A stretch of 64,000 bases of DNA, taken from NCBI RefSeq assembly GCF_014193255.1, contig NZ_JACHZB010000004.1, positions 1 to 64,000 on the forward strand, given 5' to 3'. A model generated the notes under the pieces. The model searched no databases. It saw nothing but the letters and a program-made list of their open reading frames with translations, and had not been told where the DNA came from. The position numbers and the translations under genes are program-made. This DNA comes from Rhizobium sp. BK196 (GTDB taxonomy: Bacteria > Pseudomonadota > Alphaproteobacteria > Rhizobiales > Rhizobiaceae). Positions 53,207-63,172 of this stretch are shown in pieces. Position 1 is the stretch's first letter; every line of letters starts with the position of its first letter.

Positions 53207-54222
53207 CATTTCCGTGCCCACAACACCTTGAAGCGGGCATTGCGGCAGGTCTCGCCGCTATCCTTGAAATGCTCCGCGAGCACCGGCTCATACGGCAGGC
53301 CGCGATTGGCCACAAGCATCAGGCGTCCACCGCCGCGCAGCGAAGAGGCGGCCGTCTTGATCATCGCTTGTCCAAGTGAAGGTTCAGCGGCATGGCCCTC
53401 ATGGAAGGGCGGATTCATAATGACGAGATCGTACTTATCCCGCACCGGCTCGCCCGCCAGATCGTGCCAGAAGAAGCGCGCAGGCGCGTTCGGGCAGTTC
53501 TCCGCCAGATTGGCCTTGGCGGCCTCCAGGGCCTCGTAGTTGGCTTCGTAGAGGTCAAGGCGGGCAAGGTTCGGAGACTTCTGCGCCAGTTCGATGGAGA
53601 GATAGCCCCAGCCGGCACCGAAATCGGCCGCATCGCCAATGAAATCGGTGGGCAGGCGCGAGGCGAGAAGCTGCGAACCTGCGTCGAGCCTGTCATGCGA
53701 GAACATGCCGGGCGAGGCGATGAAGCGGCCGTCGACGCGCACCGGCGACTTGCCGAACTTCGAAACGATTTCGCTGACATCGGCCGGCCGGCCGAACCAG
53801 AAGGCGACGCCATGATATTTCGGCATATGTTCGGTATCGAGGCCGAAACTTTCCACACGTTTGCGCAGTGGCTGGATACCGTCTTCCTTGCCGCCGGCAA
53901 CGACGATCAGCCCACCTGCCTTCACGCGGGAAAGGGCGGCGGCGATATTGGATTCGTTTTCACCCTTGTGTTTGGTGCAGAGCACCAGGCCCGCATCGTA
54001 GTCTTCACCGTGGATCTCCGGATTGGCTTCGATACGTTGTGCCAGAAGCTGCCTGTAGAGCGGTTTGAAGCCCTGCACGGCCGCAAGCGACGCGGTAAAA
54101 CCCGCAGGCAACCCAAAGCCCGCCTCTGCCCCAAGAAAGAGCACACGCTCGCCTTCGCCGGGCGATGCTACTGTTTCGCTGACAAAGGGGTGGAAGAGAG
54201 TTTTTAGCGTTTCGCGGCTCAT
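53206..54222 (-). CDS. RsmC-like 16S rRNA (guanine-N2) methyltransferase
   Basis: A 338-residue two-domain SAM-dependent methyltransferase. The C-terminal catalytic domain has a motif I-like ADFGAGWGYLS near 200 and the N-methylase motif IMNPPFHEG near 270; the N-terminal domain is the degenerate duplicate of RsmC/RlmG-type enzymes. G1207 of 16S rRNA is the probable target. It is convergent with fabI. RlmG is an alternative assignment. Confidence 0.82.
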   Translation of the reverse strand: MSRETLKTLFHPFVSETVASPGEGERVLFLGAEAGFGLPAGFTASLAAVQGFKPLYRQLLAQRIEANPEIHGEDYDAGLVLCTKHKGENESNIAAALSRVKAGGLIVVAGGKEDGIQPLRKRVESFGLDTEHMPKYHGVAFWFGRPADVSEIVSKFGKSPVRVDGRFIASPGMFSHDRLDAGSQLLASRLPTDFIGDAADFGAGWGYLSIELAQKSPNLARLDLYEANYEALEAAKANLAENCPNAPARFFWHDLAGEPVRDKYDLVIMNPPFHEGHAAEPSLGQAMIKTAASSLRGGGRLMLVANRGLPYEPVLAEHFKDSGETCRNARFKVLWARK

Positions 54223-54303
54223 GGTCTGGTCCCGTCGTCTGGAGCAATTCCAGAAAAAGTGCGCAGCGGTTTTTTCGTCCGCGATTGCGCAAAGGTCGAA
54301 TAC

Positions 54304-54332
54304 AAAAAGGGCGCGGAAACAGTCCCGCGCCC
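54304..54332 (-). terminator. Intrinsic terminator of pnp
   Basis: On the minus strand, GGGCGCGG (54332-54325) pairs with CCGCGCCC (54316-54309) and is followed by TTTTT (54308-54304). Confidence 0.9.
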
Positions 54333-54356
54333 GGATATCAGTTCAGAAGGCGCGGC

Positions 54357-56507
54357 TTATTCGGCCGCTTCATCCTTCTTCTTGTCGCCCTTTTCTGCGG
54401 CCGGGATTTCCTGGCCGGTGGCCTGATCGACAACCTTCATGGAGAGGCGAACCTTGCCGCGCTCGTCGAAGCCGAGCAGCTTGACCCAGACCTTGTCGCC
54501 TTCCTTGACGATATCCTGGGTCTTTGCGACGCGCTCGGAAGCGAGCTGCGAAATGTGAACGAGGCCATCACGGGCGCCGAAGAAGTTGACGAAAGCCCCG
54601 AAGTCGGCGGTCTTGACAACAGTGCCTTCGTAGATCTGGCCGACTTCCGGCTCGGCGACGATCGAGTGGATCCACTTGCGGGCCGCTTCGATTTCCTTGC
54701 CCGAGGAAGAGGCGATCTTGACGGTGCCGTCGTCTTCGATGTTGATCTTGGCGCCGGTCTTCTCGACGATTTCGCGGATGACCTTGCCGCCGGAGCCGAT
54801 GACTTCGCGGATCTTGTCGACCGGAATGTTCATGACTTCGATGCGCGGAGCAAATTCCCCGAGCTGGCCACGGCTTTCGGTGATGGCCTTCGCCATTTCG
54901 CCGAGAATGTGAGCGCGACCACCCTGGGCCTGGGCAAGAGCGACCCTCATTATCTCTTCGGTGATACCGGCGATCTTGATGTCCATCTGCAGCGAGGTGA
55001 TGCCGTCGGCAGTACCTGCGACCTTGAAATCCATGTCGCCGAGGTGATCTTCGTCACCGAGAATGTCGGAGAGGACGGCGAAGCGATCGCCTTCCAGGAT
55101 CAGACCCATGGCGATACCGGCCACCGGCTTTGCGAGCGGTACGCCCGCGTCCATCAGAGCAAGCGAGGTACCGCAGACGGTGGCCATCGAGGACGAGCCA
55201 TTCGACTCGGTGATCTCGGAGACGACGCGCAGCGTGTAGGGGAATTGTTCGGCGGACGGCAGCATCGGGCGAATTGCACGCCATGCAAGCTTGCCATGAC
55301 CGATTTCACGACGGCCCGGGGAGCCCATGCGGCCGGTTTCGCCAACCGAGTAGGGAGGGAAGTTGTAATGGAGCAGGAAGCGCTCCTTGTACATGCCCGT
55401 CAGGCTATCGACATACTGCTCGTCTTCGCCGGTGCCGAGGGTGGCAACCACGATCGCCTGCGTTTCACCGCGGGTGAAGAGCGCCGAACCATGCGTGCGC
55501 GGCAGAAGGCCGACTTCCGATACGATCGGACGAACGGTTTCGAGGTCGCGGCCGTCGATGCGGCTCTTGGTGTCGAGAATGTTCCAGCGGACGATCTTGG
55601 CCTGCAGATGCTTGAAGATCGCGCCGACTTCCTCAGCCGTGTACCGGGCTTCGCCTTCCTCGGGGAGGAAGTGCGCCTTCACCTTCGCCTTGACAGCGTC
55701 GACGGCGGCGTAGCGATCGGCTTTCTGGGTGATCTTATAGGCTTCGCGAAGCTCACCTTCGGCAATGCCGAGCATTTCGGTTTCGAGAGCGGAATAGTCT
55801 TCCGGCTGGAAGTCACGCGGCTCCTTGGCGGCAACTTCGGCGAGCTTGATAATCGCGTCGAGAACCGGCTGGAAGCCCTTGTGGCCGAACATGACGGCGC
55901 CGAGCATGACGTCTTCCGGAAGCTCCTTGGCTTCGGATTCGACCATCAGGACGGCATCGTAGGTGCCGGCAACGACGAGGTCGAGGCTCGATTCATCCAT
56001 CTCGTCGAGATGCGGGTTGAGAACGTATTCGCCGTTGATGTAGCCGACGCGTGCGCCGCCGACCGGCCCCATGAAGGGAACGCCTGATAGCGTCAGCGCA
56101 GCCGAGGTCGCAACCATGGACAGGATGTCCGGGTTGTTCTCGAGATCGTGCTGGATGACGGTGACGACGACCTGCGTGTCGTTCTTGTAGCCTTCCGGGA
56201 AGAGCGGGCGGATCGGGCGGTCGATGAGACGGGAAACGAGGGTTTCGTTTTCGCTCGGGCGACCTTCGCGCTTGAAGTAGCCGCCGGGGATCTTGCCGGC
56301 CGCATAGGTCTTTTCTTGATAGTTAACCGTCAGCGGAAAGAAGTCCTGGCCAGGCTTCGGCGCCTTGGCGGAAACGACCGTCGCGAGAACGACGGTTTCG
56401 CCGTAGGTGGCGAGTACGGCGCCGTCAGCCTGGCGGGCGATCTTGCCGGTCTCAAGCTTGAGCGGGCGGCCTGCCCACTCGATTTCTACTTTATGTGTAT
56501 CGAACAT
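54357..56507 (-). CDS. pnp: Polyribonucleotide nucleotidyltransferase (PNPase)
   Basis: A 716-residue phosphorolytic 3'-5' exoribonuclease of the RNA degradosome type. Two RNase PH domains are followed by a KH domain ([11 protein letters not shown] near 565) and an S1 domain ([17 protein letters not shown] near 625). The catalytic [20 protein letters not shown] segment is intact near 475. The C-terminal tail is acidic. It follows rpsO, as in most bacteria. Confidence 0.96.
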   Translation of the reverse strand: MFDTHKVEIEWAGRPLKLETGKIARQADGAVLATYGETVVLATVVSAKAPKPGQDFFPLTVNYQEKTYAAGKIPGGYFKREGRPSENETLVSRLIDRPIRPLFPEGYKNDTQVVVTVIQHDLENNPDILSMVATSAALTLSGVPFMGPVGGARVGYINGEYVLNPHLDEMDESSLDLVVAGTYDAVLMVESEAKELPEDVMLGAVMFGHKGFQPVLDAIIKLAEVAAKEPRDFQPEDYSALETEMLGIAEGELREAYKITQKADRYAAVDAVKAKVKAHFLPEEGEARYTAEEVGAIFKHLQAKIVRWNILDTKSRIDGRDLETVRPIVSEVGLLPRTHGSALFTRGETQAIVVATLGTGEDEQYVDSLTGMYKERFLLHYNFPPYSVGETGRMGSPGRREIGHGKLAWRAIRPMLPSAEQFPYTLRVVSEITESNGSSSMATVCGTSLALMDAGVPLAKPVAGIAMGLILEGDRFAVLSDILGDEDHLGDMDFKVAGTADGITSLQMDIKIAGITEEIMRVALAQAQGGRAHILGEMAKAITESRGQLGEFAPRIEVMNIPVDKIREVIGSGGKVIREIVEKTGAKINIEDDGTVKIASSSGKEIEAARKWIHSIVAEPEVGQIYEGTVVKTADFGAFVNFFGARDGLVHISQLASERVAKTQDIVKEGDKVWVKLLGFDERGKVRLSMKVVDQATGQEIPAAEKGDKKKDEAAE

Positions 56508-56838
56508 GTCCTGTCCTTCAATGCGGCCGGCGCGCCTCGTCCATCAGGAGCAGCGCAGGGTCGACCGCAATCAGTGCGACGTATCACGGGCAAGACAACG
56601 GGAAGCTTTGAGCGGACGATTTCCTTGGGAAATCGGGCCAAAGCTCCTGCGAAACTTTGGCCGAAAGCATCCGGCAATCCTGCCCCATGACAGGTCAGCG
56701 GTTGGTCTGGCAGATCCGGCCCATCCGGGCCTGCCGTCTTTCCATTCACGCAGATAGCGCGCACCTGGAAAATGTCACCGGGAGACGCACTCCCGAAAAA
56801 CATTCGGCGGGCGAAAAGCTTCGCCCGCCGAAAAATCA
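56508..56838. other. rpsO-pnp intergenic region (331 bp)
   Basis: No gene is seen. The region holds the rpsO terminator (56796-56832) and a second imperfect GC-rich hairpin (about 56709-56735, GGCA/TGCC with GGCCC/GGGCC). The pnp 5' leader probably starts here; a structured leader would suit autoregulation by PNPase. Confidence 0.5.
56796..56832 (-). terminator. Intrinsic terminator of rpsO
   Basis: On the minus strand, TTCGGCGGGCGA (56832-56821) pairs with TCGCCCGCCGAA (56814-56803) around a 6-nt loop, followed by TG and five T residues (56800-56796). Confidence 0.92.
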
Positions 56839-57108
56839 TTAGCGGCGGATACCCAGGCCGTTGATCAGCTTGGTGTAGCGGCCTTCGTCCTTCTTCTTGA
56901 GATAGTCAAGAAGCGAGCGGCGGCTGGAAACGAGCGTCAGCAGACCACGGCGGGAATGGTTGTCCTTCTTGTGGTCCTTGAAGTGTTCCGTCAGGTTGTT
57001 GATGCGCTCGGTGAGGATCGCAACCTGTACTTCCGGCGAACCGGTGTCGCCTTCGGCGGTCGCATATTCCTTGATCAGCGCAGCCTTGCGCTCAGCAGTG
57101 ATCGACAT
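56839..57108 (-). CDS. rpsO: 30S ribosomal protein S15
   Basis: An 89-residue protein that binds 16S rRNA. The S15 signature ([11 protein letters not shown] type, here [18 protein letters not shown]) near 45 and LLDYLKKKD are clear. ATG 57108 (MSITAERK) gives the family length; the longer frame is unsupported. GAAAGGA precedes it. Confidence 0.96.
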   Translation of the reverse strand: MSITAERKAALIKEYATAEGDTGSPEVQVAILTERINNLTEHFKDHKKDNHSRRGLLTLVSSRRSLLDYLKKKDEGRYTKLINGLGIRR

Positions 57109-57259
57109 CGGACAATCCTTTCGTTGAGAGGAGCTTAAGTCGCCAAAAGCCGGGATGTCGTCCAGCCTTGGCCGCGAATGCAATCGGGAATACCCTGATG
57201 CTGGCGCTGCCTATAAACCAAATAAGCAGCGATGGAAAGAGGGGGCACCCGCCGCGGTT

Positions 57260-58111
57260 TCAGCGCCCCGCCATAGCGTCCCGGATCATCGCATCGTATC
57301 CCTGTGGATCCTGCAGCATGGCGAAATGGCTGGCATCCTTCAAGATGACGAGTTTTGCGCCTGGAATTTCCTTCGCCATCATTTCCGTATGATCGAGCTT
57401 TACCGCTTCGTCATGATCGCCGATGGCCAGTGTGATGGGTATCGTGATCTTTCCGAGATCCGCCGCCGTCCAGGCAGGCTGTGTCGCCCACATTTCGGAG
57501 ATCTGGGTGACGAAGGCGTCGTATTCGTTCGGCGTCGGCGACAGCTTCTTGTAATATTCGCCGGCGACATTGATATAGTCGTTGAAAGTCTTGTTGTTCA
57601 TCACGTCGGCTTTCACGCCGTCGGTCGTGACATTTGCTGCTTGGGCGATGACGCGCGTAAGCTTCTCCGGATGTTTCATTGCCATGTCGATGCCGATGAT
57701 GCCGCCATCCGACCATCCGACCAACGTCACCTTGCCGATTTTCAGATAGTCGAGAAGTGCCGCATAATCCGATGTCATCAGATCGTAGCCGAAAGGCTGC
57801 TGGCTGCGCGTGGAGCGCCCATGGCCGCGGCTGTCGGCAACGATGACGAGGTGATCCTTGGCGAAATCGGCGACCTGATGGCCCCAGACGTCGGCATTTC
57901 CAAGCCCGCCATGGATGAAGAGGATCGGGTCGCCCTCGCCATATTCGGCGTAATACATCGTGATATCGTTGACGTCGGCCATGCCGCTTGCCTTCGGCTC
58001 CGGCATGGGAGGAAAGGCCGGAAGTTCGGCCCAGCGCTCGCCAGATTGAGCGATCGAAACCGTAAGAAACAGCGAAAAGAATGTCAGTATTCCCAATGCA
58101 ATTCTGCGCAT
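57260..58111 (-). CDS. Exported alpha/beta hydrolase
   Basis: A 283-residue secreted hydrolase. A signal peptide (IALGILTFFSLFLTVSIAQS) precedes the fold. The oxyanion region is LFIHGGLG (near 67), the nucleophile elbow is VGWSDGG (Ser near 138), and catalytic Asp and His candidates are in AIGDHDEAV (near 230) and DASHFAML (near 262). Substrate unknown. ATG 58111 is chosen with AGGGGAAG upstream. It sits between truB and rpsO, whose usual adjacency it interrupts. Confidence 0.83.
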   Translation of the reverse strand: MRRIALGILTFFSLFLTVSIAQSGERWAELPAFPPMPEPKASGMADVNDITMYYAEYGEGDPILFIHGGLGNADVWGHQVADFAKDHLVIVADSRGHGRSTRSQQPFGYDLMTSDYAALLDYLKIGKVTLVGWSDGGIIGIDMAMKHPEKLTRVIAQAANVTTDGVKADVMNNKTFNDYINVAGEYYKKLSPTPNEYDAFVTQISEMWATQPAWTAADLGKITIPITLAIGDHDEAVKLDHTEMMAKEIPGAKLVILKDASHFAMLQDPQGYDAMIRDAMAGR

Positions 58112-58195
58112 ATTCTTCCCCTTTGACGGGCCGTTATGGCCCGTCGGAAACATATCGCATCACTGAGTTCTGACAATTGCCGCTGGTTGTAACCG

Positions 58196-59128
58196 TCAGC
58201 CGAAAACGCGCTTCGGCCGGAATTCACCCTGTCCGATCTCCCCGATCGCGATCAGCCTGCCGCGGGCAGTCGCATAGGCCTCGCTTTCGGCGACCGGCGC
58301 GTCGCGGCCGCGCACCAGGATCGGGTTACCCATCTTCAGGCGGTGCGCCTGGTCATCGCTGATAATAAGGTGGGGCAGTGCCGACAGTGCCTCGCAGGTA
58401 TCGATCAGCAGTGCGTCGAGAGTAGCAAGACGCTCATCCATGTCCTCGATCTCTTCGAGCGCCGTGAGTTTTGCAAGCGGCACCATAGTTTCTTCGGCGA
58501 AGGGTGCGACGAAGGTACGGCGCAGGCCGGAAATATGACCGAAGCAACCGAGCTCGCGGCCAAAATCGCGGGCAAGCGCCCGCACATAGGTGCCCTTGCC
58601 GCATTCCACTTCGAAATGCGCCGTATTGGCATCCGGACAGGCGAGAAGCGTCAGACGATGAACCTCGACTTCACGCGAGGGGATCTCGACCGCCTCGCCA
58701 TCGCGTGCCAGATCGTAGGCACGTTCGCCGGCGATCTTGATGGCGGAAAACTGCGGCGGAACCTGGCTGATCGTGCCGATATATGTCGGCAGGATATCGC
58801 GGATCTGCTGCTCGCTCGGGCGCTGGTCGGAGCGCTGCGTAACCTCGCCCTCCAGGTCGTCGGTTGTCCGCTCCTCGCCCCAGCTGACGGTGAATTCGTA
58901 TATCTTGCGGCCGTCCATCACATATGGAACGGTCTTGGTGGCATCGCCGAGCGCGATCGGCAGCATGCCCGAAGCAAGCGGGTCGAGCGTGCCAGCATGG
59001 CCGCACTTCTGCGCCTTGAAGAGCCACTTGATCTTGGAAACGGCTTCCGTCGAGCCGAAATCCACCGGCTTGTCGAGGATCAGCCAGCCGGAAATCGGGC
59101 GGCCCTTGGGTTTGCGTGGTTTGGACAT
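58196..59128 (-). CDS. truB: tRNA pseudouridine(55) synthase
   Basis: A 310-residue RNA-modifying enzyme. [18 protein letters not shown] (about 40-57) contains the catalytic Asp, and [15 protein letters not shown] follows. The C-terminal region has the family [12 protein letters not shown] near 180. It makes pseudouridine 55 in the T loop of tRNA. It follows rbfA by 12 bp in the infB operon. Confidence 0.95.
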   Translation of the reverse strand: MSKPRKPKGRPISGWLILDKPVDFGSTEAVSKIKWLFKAQKCGHAGTLDPLASGMLPIALGDATKTVPYVMDGRKIYEFTVSWGEERTTDDLEGEVTQRSDQRPSEQQIRDILPTYIGTISQVPPQFSAIKIAGERAYDLARDGEAVEIPSREVEVHRLTLLACPDANTAHFEVECGKGTYVRALARDFGRELGCFGHISGLRRTFVAPFAEETMVPLAKLTALEEIEDMDERLATLDALLIDTCEALSALPHLIISDDQAHRLKMGNPILVRGRDAPVAESEAYATARGRLIAIGEIGQGEFRPKRVFG

Positions 59129-59140
59129 CGGTGTCTTCTG

Positions 59141-59542
59141 TTATTCGTCGTCACTGTCGAGATCGCGGCTCACCTCGGGTGAGCGCAGCAGATCATCGAT
59201 CTTCTTGTAATTGTCGAAGCTGGTATCATCGCGGAAGCGCACTTCCGGCATGTACTTCATCTGCCTCAGCTGCGGTCCGAGCCGGCCACGGATGAACTTC
59301 GCGTTGCGGTTCAGCGCATCGATGATGATGGTGTGGTCGGAGACGCCGAGCGGCGTCACATAGGCCGTTGCGATCTTCAGGTCAGGTGACATGCGCACTT
59401 CGGAAATCGAGATTACGGTCGCTTCGATGATGTCGTCGCGGACTTCGCCACGCTGCAGCACCTGAGTGATCGCTGCGCGAACCTGTTCGCCGACGCGCAG
59501 CATGCGCTGCGAAGGTGCCGAGGTTGTGGGTCTTGTTGCCAT
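59141..59542 (-). CDS. rbfA: Ribosome-binding factor A
   Basis: A 133-residue KH-like protein for 30S maturation. The N-terminal [17 protein letters not shown] and central [18 protein letters not shown] match the family. ATG 59542 (MATRPT) is taken; a TTG at 59557 is the only in-frame alternative. Only a weak GGGA serves as a Shine-Dalgarno sequence. The strong hairpin at 59564-59593 ends 22 bp before it. Confidence 0.93.
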   Translation of the reverse strand: MATRPTTSAPSQRMLRVGEQVRAAITQVLQRGEVRDDIIEATVISISEVRMSPDLKIATAYVTPLGVSDHTIIIDALNRNAKFIRGRLGPQLRQMKYMPEVRFRDDTSFDNYKKIDDLLRSPEVSRDLDSDDE

Positions 59543-59563
59543 TGTTCTGTATCCCAAAAGGAT

Positions 59564-59593
59564 CGGGCGCCGGACTGGATCATCCGGCGCCCG
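59564..59593 (-). terminator. Strong hairpin with T-tract between infB and rbfA
   Basis: On the minus strand, CGGGCGCCGGA (59593-59583) pairs with TCCGGCGCCCG (59574-59564) around an 8-nt loop, then ATCC and TTTT. An 11-bp GC-rich stem with this tail resembles an intrinsic terminator or attenuator inside the infB-rbfA-truB operon. Confidence 0.75.
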
Positions 59594-59617
59594 TCCAAGA
59601 TTTCAATCGTGGTCCGA

Positions 59618-62383
59618 TCAGAGCGTGCGCGTGATATGCTCGACGCGGAAGCACTCGATGACGTCGCCCACACGCATATCCTCGTAGTTCTCGAAGGCCA
59701 TGCCGCACTCCTGGCCCATCGGCACTTCGGAGACTTCGTCCTTGAAGCGCTTGAGGGTCTTGAGTTTGCCTTCGTGCACGACAACGTTGTCGCGGATGAG
59801 GCGGACGCCCGCGCCACGCTCGACCTTGCCTTCGACGACGCGGCAACCTGCCACCTTGCCGACCTTGGTAATGTTGAACACTTCCAGGATTTCGGCATTG
59901 CCGATGAAGGTTTCGCGACGCTCCGGCGAAAGCAGACCCGACATCGCTGCCTTCACGTCATCAACGAGGTCGTAGATGATGTTGTAGTAGCGGATCTCGA
60001 TCCCCTCGCGCTCGGCGAACTGGCGTGCCTGCGCATTCGCACGAACGTTGAAGCCGATGATGGCAGCGTTCGATGCTTCTGCAAGCGAGATGTCGGATTC
60101 GGTGATGCCCCCTGCGCCCGAATGAACGATGCGGGCACGAACCTCGTCGGTGCCGAGCTTTTCCAGCGCGCCGGCAATGGCTTCGATCGAGCCTTGCACG
60201 TCGCCCTTGATCACCAGCGGGAATTCCTTGACGCCCGTGGCCTGGAGCTGCGTCATCATCTGTTCCAGCGAACCGCGCTGTCCCGACAGGCGGGCAGCCG
60301 CCTTGTCGCGGGCAAGACGCTGACGATATTCCGAGATTTCGCGGGCGCGGCTTTCGTTTTCGACGACGGCGAACTTGTCGCCCGCCTGCGGCGTGCCGGA
60401 AAGACCGAGAACCTCGACCGGGGTCGCCGGGCTGGCTTCCTTCACATGGTCGCCCTTGTCCGTCACCAGGGCGCGCACGCGGCCCCAGACGTCGCCGGCA
60501 ACGATGATCTGACCCGGACGCAGCGTGCCCTTCTGGACAAGCACCGTCGCAACCGCACCGCGACCGCGGTCTAGTTGGGCTTCGATAACCGTGCCTTCGG
60601 CCGTCCGGTTCGGATTGGCCTTGAGGTCGAGAATTTCGGCCTGCAGCAGGATCGCCTCAAGCAGCTTGTCGAGGTTCTTGCCGGTTTTGGCCGAAACTTC
60701 GACGTCAAGCACTTCACCGCCCATGGATTCCACAAAGACTTCGTGCTGGAGAAGCTGGTTGCGAACTTTCTGCGGATCCGCCTCGTGCTTGTCGACCTTG
60801 TTGATCGCCACGATGATCGGCACACCGGCCGCCTTGGCATGGTTGATCGATTCAATCGTCTGCGGCATCACGCTGTCGTCGGCCGCGACCACCAGGATCG
60901 CGATGTCGGTAGCCTGCGCACCGCGGGCACGCATCGCCGTAAAGGCGGCGTGGCCGGGGGTGTCAATGAAGGTGATCTTTTGGCCGTTCTGTTCCACCTG
61001 ATAGGCGCCGATATGCTGCGTGATGCCACCGGCTTCACCGGAGACCACGTTGGCATGGCGGATGGCATCGAGCAGCGAGGTCTTGCCGTGGTCGACGTGG
61101 CCCATGATGGTGACGACAGGCGGGCGCGAAACCAGTTCGCCCTGCTCGTCGGACACGTTAAAGATGCCGAGTTCGACGTCGGACTCGGAGACGCGCCGGA
61201 CCGTATGACCGAATTCACCAGCGATGAGTTCAGCCAGATCGGCGTCGATGACGTCGCCGGGCTTCATCATCTGGCCTTCCTTCATCAGGTACTTGATGAC
61301 GTCAACGGCACGTTCCGACATGCGCTGCGACAGTTCCTGGATGGTGATGGTCTCAGGCAGAACGACTTCGCGGGAGATTTTCTCGCGCGTTTCCTGCATC
61401 TGACTGCGGCGGAATTTCTCCTGCCGGCGGCGCATGGCCGAAAGCGAACGCCCGCGTGCATTGCCGTCGTCATCGACGTTCGCGGTGGTCACGGTCAGCT
61501 TGCCGCGGCGGCGGTCTTCCTCACTCTTCGGGCGGGTTGTGACCGGCTTCGCGGGCTCGGGACGAACCGGGCGGCCGCGGACCGGACCGCTGCGCGAAGC
61601 ACCGCGGTCTTCATCTTCGCCTTCGCCACGGCGACCGCGTACGCCTGCCGGTGCGCCTGACGCGGGACGGGCGGTTGAAGGCGACGGAGCGGCTTCCGTG
61701 CGGCGAGCGGCAGGGGTGGATGCCGGTGCCGGCTGCTGCTGACGCACAGTTTCGGCACGTGCTTCCGTTACCGGAGCTGCAGGTGGTTCGGCCACGGCTG
61801 CAGCAGCGGCCTCCGCCTGGCGGACGGCCTCTTCAGCAGCGCGCAGCTTGGCTTCTTCCGCTTCGGCGGCTTGGCGTACGGCTTCTTCAGCGGCGCGGCG
61901 CTTTTCATCTTCAGCGCGACGGATGGCGTCCTGCGCGTCACGGGCCTGCGCTTCGGCAAGCGCGCGGCGACGGGCATCCATTTCATCGGGCGAAAGGTGG
62001 TTCAGCACCACGGGGCGCGGACGATCCTGCTGGCGCTGCGGCTGGTAGGATTGCTGCGGACGCTGGTTGGCCTGCTGCGGGCGCTGGCTGTTCTGGCCGC
62101 CGGGCTGGTGGATGCGCGGGGCTGGAGCCGGCTGCTGAGTGCGAGCCTGCACGGGCGCTGGTTCCGGTTCGGGCGCCCGAACCGGAGCTGCAGGAGCAGG
62201 CGTCATCGGCTTTTCGTCTTCGGGGCGCATCGGGCGCCGCTTGCGGGTCTCGACGACGACCGCCTTGGTGCGACCGCGACCCATATCCTGGCGAACGGTA
62301 CCCTGGCTCATCCCTGATGGTTTCAGGGTGAGGGTCTTCTTCCCCGTTACGCTGATTGTCTTGTCGTCGTTGCTGTCGGTCAT
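59618..62383 (-). CDS. infB: Translation initiation factor IF-2
   Basis: A 921-residue GTPase that places initiator tRNA on the 30S subunit. The N-terminal ~330 residues are low complexity (Gln/Pro- and Ala/Glu-rich, with an [13 protein letters not shown] helix). The G domain has [17 protein letters not shown] and NKVDKHEA in the middle. C-terminal domains follow. ATG 62383 (MTDSND) is preferred to an upstream frame of 17 residues lacking similarity, and AAGGAA precedes it. Confidence 0.96.
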   Translation of the reverse strand: MTDSNDDKTISVTGKKTLTLKPSGMSQGTVRQDMGRGRTKAVVVETRKRRPMRPEDEKPMTPAPAAPVRAPEPEPAPVQARTQQPAPAPRIHQPGGQNSQRPQQANQRPQQSYQPQRQQDRPRPVVLNHLSPDEMDARRRALAEAQARDAQDAIRRAEDEKRRAAEEAVRQAAEAEEAKLRAAEEAVRQAEAAAAAVAEPPAAPVTEARAETVRQQQPAPASTPAARRTEAAPSPSTARPASGAPAGVRGRRGEGEDEDRGASRSGPVRGRPVRPEPAKPVTTRPKSEEDRRRGKLTVTTANVDDDGNARGRSLSAMRRRQEKFRRSQMQETREKISREVVLPETITIQELSQRMSERAVDVIKYLMKEGQMMKPGDVIDADLAELIAGEFGHTVRRVSESDVELGIFNVSDEQGELVSRPPVVTIMGHVDHGKTSLLDAIRHANVVSGEAGGITQHIGAYQVEQNGQKITFIDTPGHAAFTAMRARGAQATDIAILVVAADDSVMPQTIESINHAKAAGVPIIVAINKVDKHEADPQKVRNQLLQHEVFVESMGGEVLDVEVSAKTGKNLDKLLEAILLQAEILDLKANPNRTAEGTVIEAQLDRGRGAVATVLVQKGTLRPGQIIVAGDVWGRVRALVTDKGDHVKEASPATPVEVLGLSGTPQAGDKFAVVENESRAREISEYRQRLARDKAAARLSGQRGSLEQMMTQLQATGVKEFPLVIKGDVQGSIEAIAGALEKLGTDEVRARIVHSGAGGITESDISLAEASNAAIIGFNVRANAQARQFAEREGIEIRYYNIIYDLVDDVKAAMSGLLSPERRETFIGNAEILEVFNITKVGKVAGCRVVEGKVERGAGVRLIRDNVVVHEGKLKTLKRFKDEVSEVPMGQECGMAFENYEDMRVGDVIECFRVEHITRTL

Positions 62384-62485
62384 TCGTTCCCGTTCCTTCG
62401 GACAGGGAACGATGAAGCCATCAGACCCTGTCAATCACATACAATCGATCAATGATATTGCGGCCGGCTTCCGCCGGTGACCGCA

Positions 62486-63172
62486 TCATTGTTTTTGCTG
62501 GCCAGCGCCGCCCGGTGCCCGGGACTGACCGCCGTTACGGTACTGTTCGAGCATCTTTGCGCGCTTCACTACACCCTCACCCGCCTGCCCTGCAAGCACT
62601 GCGGCATGGATAAAAGCATTCTGGCCCATCACTCCTTCCATTTCGCTCTCCGAGAAGAGACGGAAGGAAGGTATTTCTTCCTCGGTTTCCATTCCGAGGT
62701 GCCAGGCCTTGCGGGCCTGGTCTATCTTTCTTACGCCATCGGCGGCGGCATCCGTAGAATGGAACACCGCAAGCGCAGCTCCACTGCGGATTGCGGCATC
62801 CACCTTGGCCGAGCCGGTGACGAGCTGGCCCGCCTTGCGCGCCATGTTCATCATCTGCAGGAGCTGTTGCAGAAACAACCGCTCCACGCGCTCACCGAGG
62901 TCTTCGGCGGCCTTCACATCGGCCTTGAGCGCGCGGGCGAAGAGCTTCTTCGCCACCGCCCTTTCGACCAGCGACCGGTCGATCTTAACCCAGCAGCCAC
63001 GTCCCGGCAGCTCGCGTTTCAGATCCGGCACCACCGTCCCGTCAGGGGCGGCCACGAAGCGGATCAGCTCGTCCGGCAATCCGCTTTCGCGTGTCACAAT
63101 GCACATGCGGCCGTTCACGTCGTAACCTGCAAGATCGTCGTCCTCAGGGGATGTGTCCGGCTTCGCCGTCAT
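62486..63172 (-). CDS. YlxR (DUF448) RNA-binding protein with L7Ae-like C-terminal domain
   Basis: A 228-residue protein fusing two RNA-binding modules that are separate genes (ylxR, ylxQ) in Gram-positive bacteria. YlxR (about 1-80) has GRMCIVTRESG and LPGRGCWV; the L7Ae-like domain (about 90-190) has ARKAGQLVTGSAKVDAAIRSG and AVFHSTDAAADG. The start overlaps the nusA stop codon by one base (TAATG), as usual in alphaproteobacterial nusA-ylxR-infB operons. Confidence 0.88.
   Translation of the reverse strand: MTAKPDTSPEDDDLAGYDVNGRMCIVTRESGLPDELIRFVAAPDGTVVPDLKRELPGRGCWVKIDRSLVERAVAKKLFARALKADVKAAEDLGERVERLFLQQLLQMMNMARKAGQLVTGSAKVDAAIRSGAALAVFHSTDAAADGVRKIDQARKAWHLGMETEEEIPSFRLFSESEMEGVMGQNAFIHAAVLAGQAGEGVVKRAKMLEQYRNGGQSRAPGGAGQQKQ

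Noticed and set aside
54285..56087. 600-codon plus-strand open frame opposite pnp
   Set aside because: pnp is certain, and the antisense product has no domain structure.
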